Assembly (NCBI GenBank): GCA_004368235.1
Contig: JXTW01000002.1
Coordinates: forward strand, 74,210 to 138,209
DNA: 64,000 nucleotides
Direction of reading: 5' to 3'
DNA from: Helicobacter anseris
GTDB taxonomy: Bacteria; Campylobacterota; Campylobacteria; Campylobacterales; Helicobacteraceae
Shown here: positions 10,406 to 19,693 of the stretch, in pieces
How the letters are laid out: each line of letters opens with the position of its first letter
Position numbering within the stretch: the first letter of the stretch is position 1
Translations under genes and position numbers: made by a program
The notes under the pieces: model-generated
The model's database searches: none
What the model saw: only the letters and a program-made list of their open reading frames with translations
Told to the model about the DNA's origin: nothing

Positions 10406-11329
10406 CTAAATTCTACCAGCAGATCCCAAGATATGCATTCGCTCAACTATAACTTTTTTCATTGCTTCAATACCAGGTGTAAAAAATTTTCTTAAATCAA
10501 ATTGAGTAGGATCATTATTAGCTACTTTACGCACTTCTGCCATAAAAGCTATGCGTAAATCCGTATCCGTATTAACCTTATTAATTCCTCCCTTTACAGA
10601 TTCCTGTAAAAAGTCAAATGGCACCCCCTTACTTCCCTTAAGATCACCACCTGTAGATAAAAAACTTTCTCGCACATATTCAGGAATAGCACTAGCTCCA
10701 TGTAATACTAGAGGAATATTTGTCAATCGCTTCACTTCTTGCAATCGTTCAAAATCAAGCTTTGGCTCACCCTTAAATTTAAATGCCCCATGACTTGTAC
10801 CTATAGCGGGTGCAAGATAATCAACACCACTCTCTTTAACAAATATTTCTGCCTCCTTAGGATTAACAAGCACAGCATCCTTCTCATCTACTGAAATATT
10901 ATCTTCAATCCCCATCAAACGTCCAAGTTCTGCCTCTACGCTTACACCCCTTTGATGCGCAAACTCAACAACTCGTTTTGTTATTTCTAAATTTTCTTCA
11001 AATTCATGATGAGAAGCATCGATCATAACAGATGTAAAGCCTGCTTCAATTGCATTTTTACAAGAATCAAAACTAGTTCCATGATCAAGATGGAGAGCAA
11101 CTGGTATATGCGGATAAGACCTAGCCATTGTCTTTGCCATATCCACTACCATATCTATACCCATATACTTGATCGCACCCTCACTAGCTTGAATAAAAAT
11201 AGGTGAGCTTGCCTCATGAGCTGCCTCAAAAATAGCACGCAACATTTCATAGTTAACAAAATTAAAAGCACCCACACCATAAAATTCTTTATGTGCCTTT
11301 TGCAAGATTTCATTACCCTGAAGCAACAT
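10406..11329 (-). CDS. fba: class II fructose-bisphosphate aldolase
   Basis: Zinc-dependent aldolase interconverting fructose 1,6-bisphosphate with dihydroxyacetone phosphate and glyceraldehyde 3-phosphate, used here mostly in gluconeogenesis. 307 residues. The zinc and catalytic region HLDHGTSF carries D82 and H83; further metal ligands sit in GTSHGAFKF and VLHGASAIP. It is between the periplasmic PPIase gene (9 bp upstream) and efp, so likely transcribed from the promoter before the PPIase gene. Confidence 0.97.
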   Translation of the reverse strand: MLLQGNEILQKAHKEFYGVGAFNFVNYEMLRAIFEAAHEASSPIFIQASEGAIKYMGIDMVVDMAKTMARSYPHIPVALHLDHGTSFDSCKNAIEAGFTSVMIDASHHEFEENLEITKRVVEFAHQRGVSVEAELGRLMGIEDNISVDEKDAVLVNPKEAEIFVKESGVDYLAPAIGTSHGAFKFKGEPKLDFERLQEVKRLTNIPLVLHGASAIPEYVRESFLSTGGDLKGSKGVPFDFLQESVKGGINKVNTDTDLRIAFMAEVRKVANNDPTQFDLRKFFTPGIEAMKKVIVERMHILGSAGRI

Positions 11330-11338
11330 TTCTAGCCC

Positions 11339-12172
11339 TTAATTAATTGTAATTTTTGCATTATTGCGAAGAGTTTGAATTTTTTGTTGAACAACCTCTT
11401 GAAATTTCTGTTCTTTAAACATATTTTCAATTCCCTGTTTTGCCTCTTCAAAACTTACTTGCTTTGGTTCGCTCTTTTTAATAAGATAGATTACATGATA
11501 ACCATAATCTGTTTTAACTGGTGTTTTTGTATAATTACCTGGCTTTAAATCAAAAACAGCTTTTGCAAACTCTGGAACCATTTGATTTCTTTGAAATGTA
11601 CCTAAATCGCCACCATTTTGAGCTTTTTTTGCATTAGGATCAATGGTATTTTTATTAGCAAGTTCAATAAAACGAGCTTCAATTCTTGTTTTAGGAGCTT
11701 TATTTAAATCAGCAATGATCTTTTCTGCCTCATCTTGAGATTTTACCAAAATATGACGCGCTTGACCCTCCTGCTGTATAAATTGGTTTGGATTATCATC
11801 ATAGTATTTCTTTAAATCTGATTCTGGAATCTTGATTTGATTAACTTCTTTAGCAATTTGCTGCTGCCATCCATTCACAAGTAATTGTTTTTTGATGTTT
11901 TCTAAAGCTTCTTTATATTCTTTGCTTTCTTCTATCTTTTTGCTTTTTGCCGCCTTTTCAATAAGTATCTCATTTATTTTTTGATTGATGAGACCTGTCT
12001 TTTGTTCTTGACTTAGTTTATCAAAATCAAAGTTTGGCATCTGCTGCTTTAGCATATCAAAATCTTTTTCTGTAATAACAATACCATCTACATTTGCCAA
12101 ATCTTTAGCATTAGAAATCCCAGAAAAAAGCATACTAGCCGCAACGACACTCATTACTTTTGCACATCTCAT
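11339..12172 (-). CDS. periplasmic peptidyl-prolyl isomerase/chaperone (PEB4 / HP0175 type)
   Basis: Secreted parvulin-type isomerase that assists outer-membrane protein folding, of the SurA/PrsA kind. A classic signal peptide ends SNA before KD. A SurA-like N-terminal helical domain is followed by a PpiC rotamase domain starting at QARHILVKS and containing the NGGDLGTF and YGYHVIYL motifs. I use the ATG at 12172, which has GGAG six bases upstream, not the ATG at 12184 that contains that ribosome site. Order with fba and efp equals HP0175-HP0176-HP0177. Confidence 0.93.
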   Translation of the reverse strand: MRCAKVMSVVAASMLFSGISNAKDLANVDGIVITEKDFDMLKQQMPNFDFDKLSQEQKTGLINQKINEILIEKAAKSKKIEESKEYKEALENIKKQLLVNGWQQQIAKEVNQIKIPESDLKKYYDDNPNQFIQQEGQARHILVKSQDEAEKIIADLNKAPKTRIEARFIELANKNTIDPNAKKAQNGGDLGTFQRNQMVPEFAKAVFDLKPGNYTKTPVKTDYGYHVIYLIKKSEPKQVSFEEAKQGIENMFKEQKFQEVVQQKIQTLRNNAKITIN

Positions 12173-12223
12173 TGTATTCTCCATTTATATTTAAAATTAT
12201 TATCTAAGCGACAATATTATTAT

Positions 12224-12229
12224 ATTATA
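12224..12229 (-). promoter_or_regulatory. -10 element for PPIase-fba-efp operon
   Basis: Perfect TATAAT on the minus strand in a very AT-rich stretch, about 50 bp before the chosen start at 12172. It is the only good vegetative -10 box between crcB and the PPIase gene. The -35 region is not recognisable, as is normal in this phylum. Confidence 0.6.
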
Positions 12230-12240
12230 TCTGAAAAATT

Positions 12241-12618
12241 TTAACCGACTTTAAAAACCTCACGCATAATAAAAAAGCCTAAAATCACGTTTAGTATTAC
12301 TAAAAAATTACTAATACTAATATAAAGTATTGCTCTGATTATTTCATCATTACGTAGCATATAAAATACTTCGCCACCAAAGCTAGAAAATGTAGTAAAA
12401 CCACCTAAAACCCCTATCATTATAAAATATCTTAAATCTTGAGATAACCCCTTGCTCTCAACAAACCATAAGCCTATTCCCATTATCAATCCCCCAAGTG
12501 CATTAACCATTAAGGTTCCATAGGGAAATACTTCAGTATTTAGCCTCAATGATAATAACCATCTTAATATAGATCCTATACCTCCACCTAAAAAAATAAA
12601 AAATAAAATTTTTAGCAT
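12241..12618 (-). CDS. crcB: fluoride channel CrcB/Fluc
   Basis: Small membrane protein of about 125 residues forming a dual-topology dimeric fluoride exporter. Four membrane helices, the GGGIGSILRW motif at the N-terminus and the GGFTTFSSF pore motif with its central phenylalanines are clear. I choose the ATG at 12618, seven bases after GGAG and overlapping the hemD stop by 7 bp, over the ATG at 12657 deep in hemD. The pairing with hemD repeats H. pylori HP1225-HP1224. Confidence 0.94.
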   Translation of the reverse strand: MLKILFFIFLGGGIGSILRWLLSLRLNTEVFPYGTLMVNALGGLIMGIGLWFVESKGLSQDLRYFIMIGVLGGFTTFSSFGGEVFYMLRNDEIIRAILYISISNFLVILNVILGFFIMREVFKVG

Positions 12619-13340
12619 TTTTTTATCTCCAATAATTTTTGTGCTAACTTTAAACAAGATAATAAATTTCTTTTTTTGCTAACATATCCTAAAACTGATG
12701 AATCAAAAGCCTTGAAAGTAGTCTTGCCAATTGCTATTGCCCTATAACTCAAATCCCATGAAAATATATTTTTAAAAGCCGCAAAATGACTAGGCGCTGT
12801 AAAAATAATAACAGAATCCTGTATTGGTTTTTTGGATTGCAAAATAGCAGTCTCAATCATTTTACTTTCATATGCAATAATTTCTTTTAATTGAATATTA
12901 TTTAATTTAAGTTTTTCATCAAGTCTAGATACAATCTCTTTGGCTCTAAAATATACTACTTTACTATCGCTCAATAAGGGAATTATCTCATTGCCAAACT
13001 CTTCCCCATGACCATCTTGCCCAATAAATACAACATTAAATCCAAGAGAAATAGCCAGCTTGGCTGAAGAATAGCCAATAATATAACAAGGAGTTTTTTT
13101 TAAATACAAAAAGTCTGTATTTTGTTGTAATGCTTGATAAAAGGCGAATATAGCATTTTGGGAAGTAAAAACCAAAGCTTGCTTGCCAGATTCTCTATTT
13201 AAAAAATTTACAATACCCTCTAAATCCAATGGATGGAAAATAATTTTTCTTAAAGACAGTCCCCGAGCATTGAAGTTAGCCAAAAGTTCTGTATTATGTC
13301 TTAAAAGAATTTCTGAAGCAATAACTACAATCTCTGCCAA
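12612..13340 (-). CDS. hemD: uroporphyrinogen-III synthase
   Basis: Cyclises hydroxymethylbilane to uroporphyrinogen III in haem synthesis. The 242-residue sequence has the two-lobed HemD pattern with a conserved 'VIIFTAPSHFAAF' stretch and 'AIGKTTFKAF' near the end, both typical of an otherwise poorly conserved family. Its neighbour crcB is coupled by overlap. The start lies 7 bp after the uppP stop. Confidence 0.85.
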   Translation of the reverse strand: MAEIVVIASEILLRHNTELLANFNARGLSLRKIIFHPLDLEGIVNFLNRESGKQALVFTSQNAIFAFYQALQQNTDFLYLKKTPCYIIGYSSAKLAISLGFNVVFIGQDGHGEEFGNEIIPLLSDSKVVYFRAKEIVSRLDEKLKLNNIQLKEIIAYESKMIETAILQSKKPIQDSVIIFTAPSHFAAFKNIFSWDLSYRAIAIGKTTFKAFDSSVLGYVSKKRNLLSCLKLAQKLLEIKKC

Positions 13341-13347
13341 ATTTTAC

Positions 13348-14133
13348 TCACATAAACCAAAAATACCATAAAAATATTCCACCAAGTATAATTCTATAAA
13401 ATCCAAAACTTGCATAGGAAAATCGTCTCACAAAGCCGAGAAATAGTTTAATAGCTAAAAGTGCCACAATAAAAGCTACAAGACTACCAATCAATAAAAT
13501 AAAGGAGTTCGTCCAATCAAGTAGAGCATAATTTTTATATAAATCATAGCTTGTGGCAGCTAACATTGTAGGGATAGCAAGTAAAAAAGAAAACTCTGCT
13601 GCCAGAGTACGTGACAACCCCATCCAAAGTCCGGCAATAATTGTGGCACCTGATCTGGATGTGCCTGGTATCATCGCTAAGCTTTGGCATAAACCAATAA
13701 TAAATGCCTCCTTATAGCTAATATTATTTAATCCATCTTTTGGAATCTTATTGATATATTTTTTAGGCAATATGTAATATTCTGTCAACAAAAATACAAT
13801 TCCTCCAATAATTAGCATATAAGCTACTGTCTCTGGCACAAAAAGCATTTTGATCCATTTATATGCAAAAAAACCAATAAGAGCTGTAGGAATAAAACCT
13901 ATTATTAATTTTATCCACACATCAAAACCATGGCATAAGTGTCGCCATAATACAAAAATAACCGCAAGGATAGAGCCAAGTTGCACAGCAATCTCAAAAG
14001 TCTTAACAAAATCACTATTCTGATCAACGCCTAAAAAATGACCAGCTAAAATCATGTGTCCTGTAGATGAGACGGGTAAAAACTCTGTTAATCCTTCTAT
14101 GATACCGAGTACAACTGCTTGAAAAATATCCAT
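13348..14133 (-). CDS. uppP: undecaprenyl-diphosphatase (BacA type)
   Basis: Membrane phosphatase that recycles undecaprenyl pyrophosphate for wall and surface-glycan synthesis. Signature motifs EGLTEFLPVSSTGHM near the N-terminus and PGTSRSGATI in the second half are intact, with about eight membrane helices. The ATG at 14133 sits six bases after AGAGG; the ATG two codons upstream directly touches that ribosome site and is less likely. It precedes hemD and follows ybeY. Confidence 0.95.
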   Translation of the reverse strand: MDIFQAVVLGIIEGLTEFLPVSSTGHMILAGHFLGVDQNSDFVKTFEIAVQLGSILAVIFVLWRHLCHGFDVWIKLIIGFIPTALIGFFAYKWIKMLFVPETVAYMLIIGGIVFLLTEYYILPKKYINKIPKDGLNNISYKEAFIIGLCQSLAMIPGTSRSGATIIAGLWMGLSRTLAAEFSFLLAIPTMLAATSYDLYKNYALLDWTNSFILLIGSLVAFIVALLAIKLFLGFVRRFSYASFGFYRIILGGIFLWYFWFM

Positions 14134-14157
14134 ATCCATCCTCTTGCTATTTTTATA

Positions 14158-14583
14158 CTACATCCCAGCTCTAATAATCAAGCTATCTGGCAATCCAAAC
14201 TCAGCAAGCAATTTTTCTTCAACATCTCTATGCTCACCACAATCATTCTCATGGTCATAACCCAAAAGATGAAGCATACCGTGCACAAAAAGTAATGCTA
14301 ACTCATATTCTAAGTTATGTTTATACAACTTTGCTGCTCTTGATGCCTCATCAATACAAATCACTATACTACCTAGCAATATCTCTTTAACACCAAAATC
14401 ATTTAAAGGAAAGCTCAAAACATCAGTGCTCTTATCTTTATTTCTATATTTTTTATTCAATATGCGCATATCTTGATCATGCATAATAATAAGTTCTACA
14501 TCTTTATCACTTATTCTAGTAGCAATTTTTTCAAGTAAAGTTATATCAACGGCTATATTACTTTGATTTACAAAATCTATCAT
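14158..14583 (-). CDS. ybeY: endoribonuclease YbeY
   Basis: Zinc-dependent RNase for 16S rRNA 3'-end maturation and ribosome quality control. The metal site HGMLHLLGYDH gives H101, H105 and H111, the family's H-x3-H-x5-H pattern. Normal length of 141 residues. It is 5 bp after dapB, in the same minus-strand run. Confidence 0.96.
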   Translation of the reverse strand: MIDFVNQSNIAVDITLLEKIATRISDKDVELIIMHDQDMRILNKKYRNKDKSTDVLSFPLNDFGVKEILLGSIVICIDEASRAAKLYKHNLEYELALLFVHGMLHLLGYDHENDCGEHRDVEEKLLAEFGLPDSLIIRAGM

Positions 14584-14588
14584 AAAAC

Positions 14589-15365
14589 CTAAAAATCCAA
14601 CAAGTCTTTAATGCCATATAAGGCATTTGGTTTTGTATAGATCCATAAAGCTGCCTCCAATGCTCCTTTTGCAAATGTCAAACGAGAAGTAGCATTATGT
14701 GTAAGCTCAATAAACTCGCCAACTGCATAAAATCCAACTTTATGATTACCAACTACATCTCCGCCACGCAAAGCCATAACACCTATTTCGTCTTTTTCCC
14801 TTGCGCCACATATTCCATCTCTTCCACTAACACGCACCTTATCTAAATCCAAATTTCTAGCTTTTGCAGCACTCTCTGCCAAATGAATAGCCGTTCCGCT
14901 TGGTGCATCTTTTTTAAAGCGATGATGAATCTCTGTAATTTCAATATCACTATCAACCAAACTCTTAGCCACCATTGCTACAAGTCTATCTAAGATTGCT
15001 ATACCCTTAGACATATTTCTAGCATATAGTACAGGAACCTTTTTTGCGAGCTCTTGTAGTTTTTGCATAGTCATTTGACTAAGACCAGTAGTACCGCATA
15101 CAAGTGGTTTTGGAAGGGTATGCAAACCATCAAGTAAACAATCAGTAGAATCTGGCAAAGAAAAATCAATAACCACATCACATAATTTTAGAAATTGCGC
15201 TACATCATTACTAACACTGCAATGTTCTGGTATCTGTATATCTAATTGAGAACGAACCAAAACAGCACTAAGCTCACATTTGCTATGTGCAGCTACAAGA
15301 TCAACTAATAATCTACCTACCCTGCCATTAGCACCACATATTCCTATTTTTAACTTTTCTATCAT
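14589..15365 (-). CDS. dapB: 4-hydroxy-tetrahydrodipicolinate reductase
   Basis: NAD(P)H-dependent step of the diaminopimelate/lysine pathway, so it feeds peptidoglycan synthesis. The Rossmann motif GICGANGRVG is close to the N-terminus and the substrate-binding signature HHRFKKDAPSGTA is intact. The ATG at 15365 is preceded by GGGAGG; the TTG four codons upstream is part of that ribosome site, so the protein is 258 residues, as in H. pylori. Confidence 0.96.
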   Translation of the reverse strand: MIEKLKIGICGANGRVGRLLVDLVAAHSKCELSAVLVRSQLDIQIPEHCSVSNDVAQFLKLCDVVIDFSLPDSTDCLLDGLHTLPKPLVCGTTGLSQMTMQKLQELAKKVPVLYARNMSKGIAILDRLVAMVAKSLVDSDIEITEIHHRFKKDAPSGTAIHLAESAAKARNLDLDKVRVSGRDGICGAREKDEIGVMALRGGDVVGNHKVGFYAVGEFIELTHNATSRLTFAKGALEAALWIYTKPNALYGIKDLLDF

Positions 15366-15385
15366 ATACCCTCCCAATCTTTATG

Positions 15386-16324
15386 CTAATGCTTTGAATC
15401 AAGGTAGGAAATTGCCTGCAAGGCAGCTGTAGCTCCATCACCAGCAGCACATACTACTTGTTTACTAGCTTGTGTACGCAAATCTCCTGCTATAAATAAC
15501 CCAGAAACATTTGTTCTCATTGATAAATCTACTTTTACACTACCCCATTCATCAAGTTCGCACAAAAACTCTCCATTTTCTTGCATTAATATTTGATTAT
15601 TAACTTCATAGCCAACAAAGATAAAAATTCCGGGTAATTCCATCTCACGTTTTTCATTGGTTTGCAAGTTTTTTAAGCTAATACCTGTCACACCCATATT
15701 ATCTCCCTTAATCTCTTCAACCTGATAAGGAGTTAAAAATTCAATCTTCTCATTTGCCTTAGCATGCTTTACTGTTACTGGAGCAGCACGAAATTCATCT
15801 CGACGATGAATTAAATAGACTTTTTTACACATTTTAGTAAGATATATCGCCTCTTCAAGTGCAGTATCTCCTCCACCCAAAACAGCCACTTCCTTATTTT
15901 TATAAAAAAATCCATCACATGTAGCACAAGTACTAACACCCTTGCCCCATAATTCAGCCTCGCCCTTAATTCCAGTTCTTTTAGGTCGACCCCCTGTAGC
16001 AACAATCACTGCTCTTGCTTCAAGATTTTGTCCATCATTTTGATGAATGATAAAATAATCATCTTTTTTGCTAATTCTATCTACCTGCACCATAGCATGC
16101 TTAAGCCCAAATCTAAAACACTGTTCTTGCCATGGAGCCATAAAATCTAATCCACTTAATATTTCCTTAACACCAGGATAGTTTTCAATTTCACTACTCC
16201 CTGTAATCTGCCCACCAGGCATACCCTTTTCAAAAAGCACTACATCTTTAATCCCGCCACGAGTAGCATATAAACCAGCTGATAGTCCAGCAGGACCACC
16301 ACCTATGATGGCTAAATCTATCAT
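15386..16324 (-). CDS. trxB: thioredoxin reductase
   Basis: NADPH-dependent FAD flavoenzyme that reduces thioredoxin in the cytoplasm. The FAD fold begins with [10 protein letters not shown], the redox pair is CATC at C133/C136, the NADPH motif [10 protein letters not shown] follows, and the second FAD motif GLFIAGD is near the C-terminus. 312 residues, standard. It lies directly downstream of trxA, separated by a hairpin. Confidence 0.97.
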   Translation of the reverse strand: MIDLAIIGGGPAGLSAGLYATRGGIKDVVLFEKGMPGGQITGSSEIENYPGVKEILSGLDFMAPWQEQCFRFGLKHAMVQVDRISKKDDYFIIHQNDGQNLEARAVIVATGGRPKRTGIKGEAELWGKGVSTCATCDGFFYKNKEVAVLGGGDTALEEAIYLTKMCKKVYLIHRRDEFRAAPVTVKHAKANEKIEFLTPYQVEEIKGDNMGVTGISLKNLQTNEKREMELPGIFIFVGYEVNNQILMQENGEFLCELDEWGSVKVDLSMRTNVSGLFIAGDLRTQASKQVVCAAGDGATAALQAISYLDSKH

Positions 16325-16387
16325 TTTAAATCCTTTAAATAATAATTTTTATTCTTTAATGGTATTATGGAAATATCAATCGAATCT

Positions 16388-16411
16388 AAATAGCCCATAA
16401 ATGGGCTATTT
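16388..16411 (-). terminator. perfect hairpin between trxA and trxB
   Basis: An 11-bp perfect inverted repeat (AAATAGCCCAT/ATGGGCTATTT) with a two-base spacer begins one base after the trxA stop. In the trxA direction there is no U-run after the stem; the T-rich side faces plus. It is therefore better read as an attenuating or RNA-processing hairpin that could set trxA above trxB than as a strong terminator. Confidence 0.5.
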
Positions 16412-16729
16412 TTAAAGTAGAGAATCTAACTTATTTTTAATTTCTTGCTTTGAAGTAGCTCCTACCATAGTATCTAGCACTTCTCCATTTTTCATAAATA
16501 AGATAGTAGGAATACTGCGAATTCCATAACGAGCTGATAATTCATCTTGCTCATCTGTATTAACCTTACAAATAGCAGCCTTACCATCATATTCATTTGC
16601 CAACTCATCAATCACAGGAGCTAGCATACGACATGGTCCACACCATGGAGCCCAAAAATCAACTAGAGCTACACCCTCTTTTATAGTAGAATCAAAATTT
16701 TCTTTAGTCAATTCAATATATTGTCCCAT
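16412..16729 (-). CDS. trxA: thioredoxin
   Basis: Cytoplasmic disulfide reductant of 105 residues. Active site WCGPC with C30 and C33, followed by the cis-proline region SIPTILF. The start has an AGGAG-type ribosome site, and a TATAAT box lies upstream, so it leads the trxA-trxB unit, the order known from H. pylori. Confidence 0.98.
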   Translation of the reverse strand: MGQYIELTKENFDSTIKEGVALVDFWAPWCGPCRMLAPVIDELANEYDGKAAICKVNTDEQDELSARYGIRSIPTILFMKNGEVLDTMVGATSKQEIKNKLDSLL

Positions 16730-16758
16730 TATTTTTCTCCTAAATTAAAATATTTCAC

Positions 16759-16764
16759 ATTATA
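16759..16764 (-). promoter_or_regulatory. -10 element of trxA
   Basis: TATAAT on the minus strand, 30 bases before the trxA ATG, followed by a short AT-rich leader ending in the ribosome site. No clear -35. Confidence 0.6.
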
Positions 16765-16848
16765 CTGGTCATTTTTTAATCAAAACCAACATAATTAAAT
16801 AAAAATTATCCACTATAACAATCTGGATATAAAAAGATTATAGAATAC

Positions 16849-17055
16849 TTACTTTTTTTCCGACAGTTTATCTAAGTCTTCTAATAAAAATTCTCCTCTA
16901 GCAAAAGAATCTCTATCTAACTCTTCAAAAGCAATCATAATATTTTCCTGCTTTTTATTAGCAATTCTTACAAGCGTCCTAGAAATCTCTTTAGCAATTT
17001 CTGATTTCTGCTCTTTGGTTAACTTCCCTGCTAGCTTAATATTTACAAATGGCAT
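16849..17055 (-). CDS. dmpI: 4-oxalocrotonate tautomerase family protein
   Basis: Small tautomerase of 68 residues. After Met removal the catalytic Pro1 would be exposed (MPFVNIKL), and the helical segment with the basic residues fits the family. H. pylori has a protein of the same length (HP0924). The physiological substrate in Helicobacter is unknown; the enzyme tautomerises 2-hydroxymuconate in vitro. It starts 6 bp after the preceding outer-membrane protein gene. Confidence 0.88.
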   Translation of the reverse strand: MPFVNIKLAGKLTKEQKSEIAKEISRTLVRIANKKQENIMIAFEELDRDSFARGEFLLEDLDKLSEKK

Positions 17056-17061
17056 TTTTCC

Positions 17062-18885
17062 CTACCAACTAAACCCGCCACCAATTTTCAAACTCAAATA
17101 ATCTGGCACGCTAAAGCCATTAATTTCAGTAAGCTTAGTACTACTTTGTACAGCTATGTCTAAAAAGCCTAGAATATTTATGCCACCTGTAAGAATTATA
17201 CCTGAAGCTGTGTACCCACGCATATCATACATAGCACCCATTCTAATATCAAGAACCTTTAGATCTAACATTAAACCACCACCAATCATTTGACTCTTTG
17301 GCAAAGTATATGAAAGAGTATCATTTGGCAGTAAGTCCACATCCATTGCTAAGTTTAAAATACCCCATTGATAAGCCATACCCGATCGTATCTGTGGATT
17401 AAGATAAACTTTTGTATGCTCATCTAAATACAAGCCCGGATTATTAAGATTCTTACCCACTAAACCTAGGCTAAAACCACCTAAGCTATATAATATCCCA
17501 GCATCAATCCCAAAGTTATGAGTAAATACTGGCTCTGTCGGGACTCTAATATTTGAGAATGCATCAAAGCCGCCAGCCTTATGGAGCCTATAACCAGTAC
17601 CAAAGATATACTTTAATGCCATACCTACGCTAATCTCACCTGCACCTACTTCTATACTATATCCATAGCCAATAGGCACTTCTGTAATTACAAGACCACT
17701 AACATCAATTTTATGTTGAGCACTATTACTAAATATAGAATGACTATTAAAATTACTACTATCTGATTTATTTATAGTAATGCCATCATTACCCACGCCA
17801 ACACTAATGTAGTTATTGCCACTTTGAACAATGATTTGATTATGAGTTTCATCAAAGCTTGCAGAACCATTAGCAAAAAGACTACCAAAAATTCCCATTG
17901 CAAAACCACTATTAGGGTTTTTTGCAATCTGTAAAACAATTCCATTTTGAGAAGTAATAGCAAAATTATTATTTCGTAGAGAATCTTGAAGAAGGTTGAT
18001 ATCCTTAATAGCTCGTTCCAAGCTAGCATCTACGCCACTAAGTTTAATTCCACCTAATGCACCTAATACTTCATCTAAATCTAGGCTTCCTCCACTGCTT
18101 TTCCCAGCTTCAGAAAGAAGTTCTGCTAGATTCCCCACGCTAGAAGCATCCATATTTTTAATAATACTATCAAAGATTGGATTGCCGCCAGCAGCAGCAC
18201 TTGCTTTTAGCATATCTCGTTGTATCTGCTCAAAGAGCTTCTCTTGACTATTGGGATCTTTAGCAATATCTTGAAATTTTTTAGCCGCATCTTCAAGACT
18301 AGAAGCACTGTCAATACCATTGCCATTATTACCCACTCCAGAGTTGGTCACGACAGTTTGTAAATATTTTTTCAAATCATCATCAGTAATGCCAGAGCTT
18401 CCAGAGTTAGAGCCGCTTCCAGAGTTAGAGCTGCTCACTAAATGCTTAAGCATATCTCCAAAATATCCATCTATATTGACATTTGTGGTTTTTGAAGCTG
18501 CTGCTGCACCAAGCATCATTAATCCGCCACTTAGCCCATTTGAATGACTACCTGCTTGAGCACTCCTAGTCTTAGCACTAAAAGTACTAGCTAAAATACT
18601 AGGCAATTTCTCTAAATTTTTAATATCAATACTAGCTAATGAAAGGAGATTCTTTTCCTGCACACCAAGCCCAAAGCTATACCCAAAGCGACTTTTTTTA
18701 CTTGCACCAAGCAATGCTGGGTTATAGTATAGTCCCCATTGAGAATTCTTAAGCGCGACACCAGCTCCACCCATTCCCATCGAAATATTACCCATACCAC
18801 CAAACTCAAGTGCATTAAGGGAGCTACCTAAGACCATGGATAAAGCCAAGTAAGAGATTTTACTTTTGAACTTGCTAAGCTGCAT
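17062..18885 (-). CDS. outer-membrane beta-barrel protein, TraF_2/FadL-like
   Basis: 607-residue secreted protein. The signal peptide ends at about LNA. The mature start LEFGGMGNISMGMGGAGVA followed by NSQWGLYYNPALLG is typical of the FadL/TraF_2 outer-membrane families. Residues about 150-300 are an unusual Gly/Ser/Asn-rich region (NSGSGSNSGSSG) with helical segments; the last 250 residues show alternating beta-strand pattern and the chain ends in FSW, an aromatic C-terminus as in barrels. Databases often call such proteins 'conjugal transfer protein TraF', but nothing here suggests conjugation. Start chosen by AGGAG. Function unknown; lipid or hydrophobic compound transport is only a guess. 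Confidence 0.6.
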   Translation of the reverse strand: MQLSKFKSKISYLALSMVLGSSLNALEFGGMGNISMGMGGAGVALKNSQWGLYYNPALLGASKKSRFGYSFGLGVQEKNLLSLASIDIKNLEKLPSILASTFSAKTRSAQAGSHSNGLSGGLMMLGAAAASKTTNVNIDGYFGDMLKHLVSSSNSGSGSNSGSSGITDDDLKKYLQTVVTNSGVGNNGNGIDSASSLEDAAKKFQDIAKDPNSQEKLFEQIQRDMLKASAAAGGNPIFDSIIKNMDASSVGNLAELLSEAGKSSGGSLDLDEVLGALGGIKLSGVDASLERAIKDINLLQDSLRNNNFAITSQNGIVLQIAKNPNSGFAMGIFGSLFANGSASFDETHNQIIVQSGNNYISVGVGNDGITINKSDSSNFNSHSIFSNSAQHKIDVSGLVITEVPIGYGYSIEVGAGEISVGMALKYIFGTGYRLHKAGGFDAFSNIRVPTEPVFTHNFGIDAGILYSLGGFSLGLVGKNLNNPGLYLDEHTKVYLNPQIRSGMAYQWGILNLAMDVDLLPNDTLSYTLPKSQMIGGGLMLDLKVLDIRMGAMYDMRGYTASGIILTGGINILGFLDIAVQSSTKLTEINGFSVPDYLSLKIGGGFSW

Positions 18886-18910
18886 TTATTCTCCTTATTG
18901 CAAGAAAAAC

Positions 18911-19690
18911 TTACTCTATAATTATAACTTCTTTTTCTAATTTTATGCCAAATTCTTCATAAACTCGTTTTTCTCCAAGTCTAATTATTTCTAATGCAGA
19001 ATCATAGCCAGCTAGATTCCTATCATAATTTACCAAAAAATTAGCATGTGCTTCAGAAAAACCTACTCCACAATAGCTATATCCCCTCAAACCCACAGCT
19101 TCTAATAATCTACCTGCAAAGTCTCCTTCAGGATTTTTGAAACAACTACCACAGCTAGGCTTTTTGGGATGAGTTTTTCTCATTAAAGTGCACATCTCCT
19201 CTACCTCTTGTCTAAAGCCATATTCTTTTTTAAAACGTGCAGCAAATATCACACCATTAATATCTGTTTTACGATAAGTTAGCCCTAACTTTTCTGCTTC
19301 AATCCATTCAGAATCTACACAAACAGAATGAAGGATATTTTTTATCTCATAGTGCTTCATGCCTGCATTCATCTTCACTAATCCACCAAGCGATCCGGGC
19401 AATGCACGCAAAAACTCTAAACCACTTAAATTGTTCTGCTTAAAAAACTTAAAAATTTTAGCACTATTACATGCACCCCCAACCTCTATCAAATTACCTA
19501 AATCTTTAATGTAGTCAAATCTATCCCCCAAGACTGCTAAAGAATGTGCATCAGGCGAAACCAAAAGATTACATCCATGACCAAGAATTTTTAAGCTTTT
19601 ATCATAGGAATAATCCTCTATCACATCAACTAAAATGGGTGCTCCGATTTTAATACTCAAATATTTAGAAAAATCAATGCTTTTTTTCAC
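18911..19690 (-). CDS. murB: UDP-N-acetylmuramate dehydrogenase
   Basis: FAD enzyme completing UDP-MurNAc synthesis for peptidoglycan. 259 residues, the short (type IIb-like) form. Key stretches are GGACNSAKIF, LPGSLGGLVKMNAG, the catalytic serine region PSCGSCFKNPEG and the C-terminal HANFLVN. It follows fliQ by 3 bp, as in H. pylori (HP1418-HP1419). Confidence 0.94.
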   Translation of the reverse strand: MKKSIDFSKYLSIKIGAPILVDVIEDYSYDKSLKILGHGCNLLVSPDAHSLAVLGDRFDYIKDLGNLIEVGGACNSAKIFKFFKQNNLSGLEFLRALPGSLGGLVKMNAGMKHYEIKNILHSVCVDSEWIEAEKLGLTYRKTDINGVIFAARFKKEYGFRQEVEEMCTLMRKTHPKKPSCGSCFKNPEGDFAGRLLEAVGLRGYSYCGVGFSEAHANFLVNYDRNLAGYDSALEIIRLGEKRVYEEFGIKLEKEVIIIE

Positions 19691-19693
19691 AAA

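Noticed and set aside
16388..16411. Strong intrinsic terminator for trxA
   Set aside because: The U-run is on the wrong side for the minus-strand genes; kept only as a hairpin with uncertain role.
17062..18885. Conjugation machinery because of TraF-like naming
   Set aside because: There are no other transfer genes, relaxase or plasmid features; the similarity is to outer-membrane barrels.
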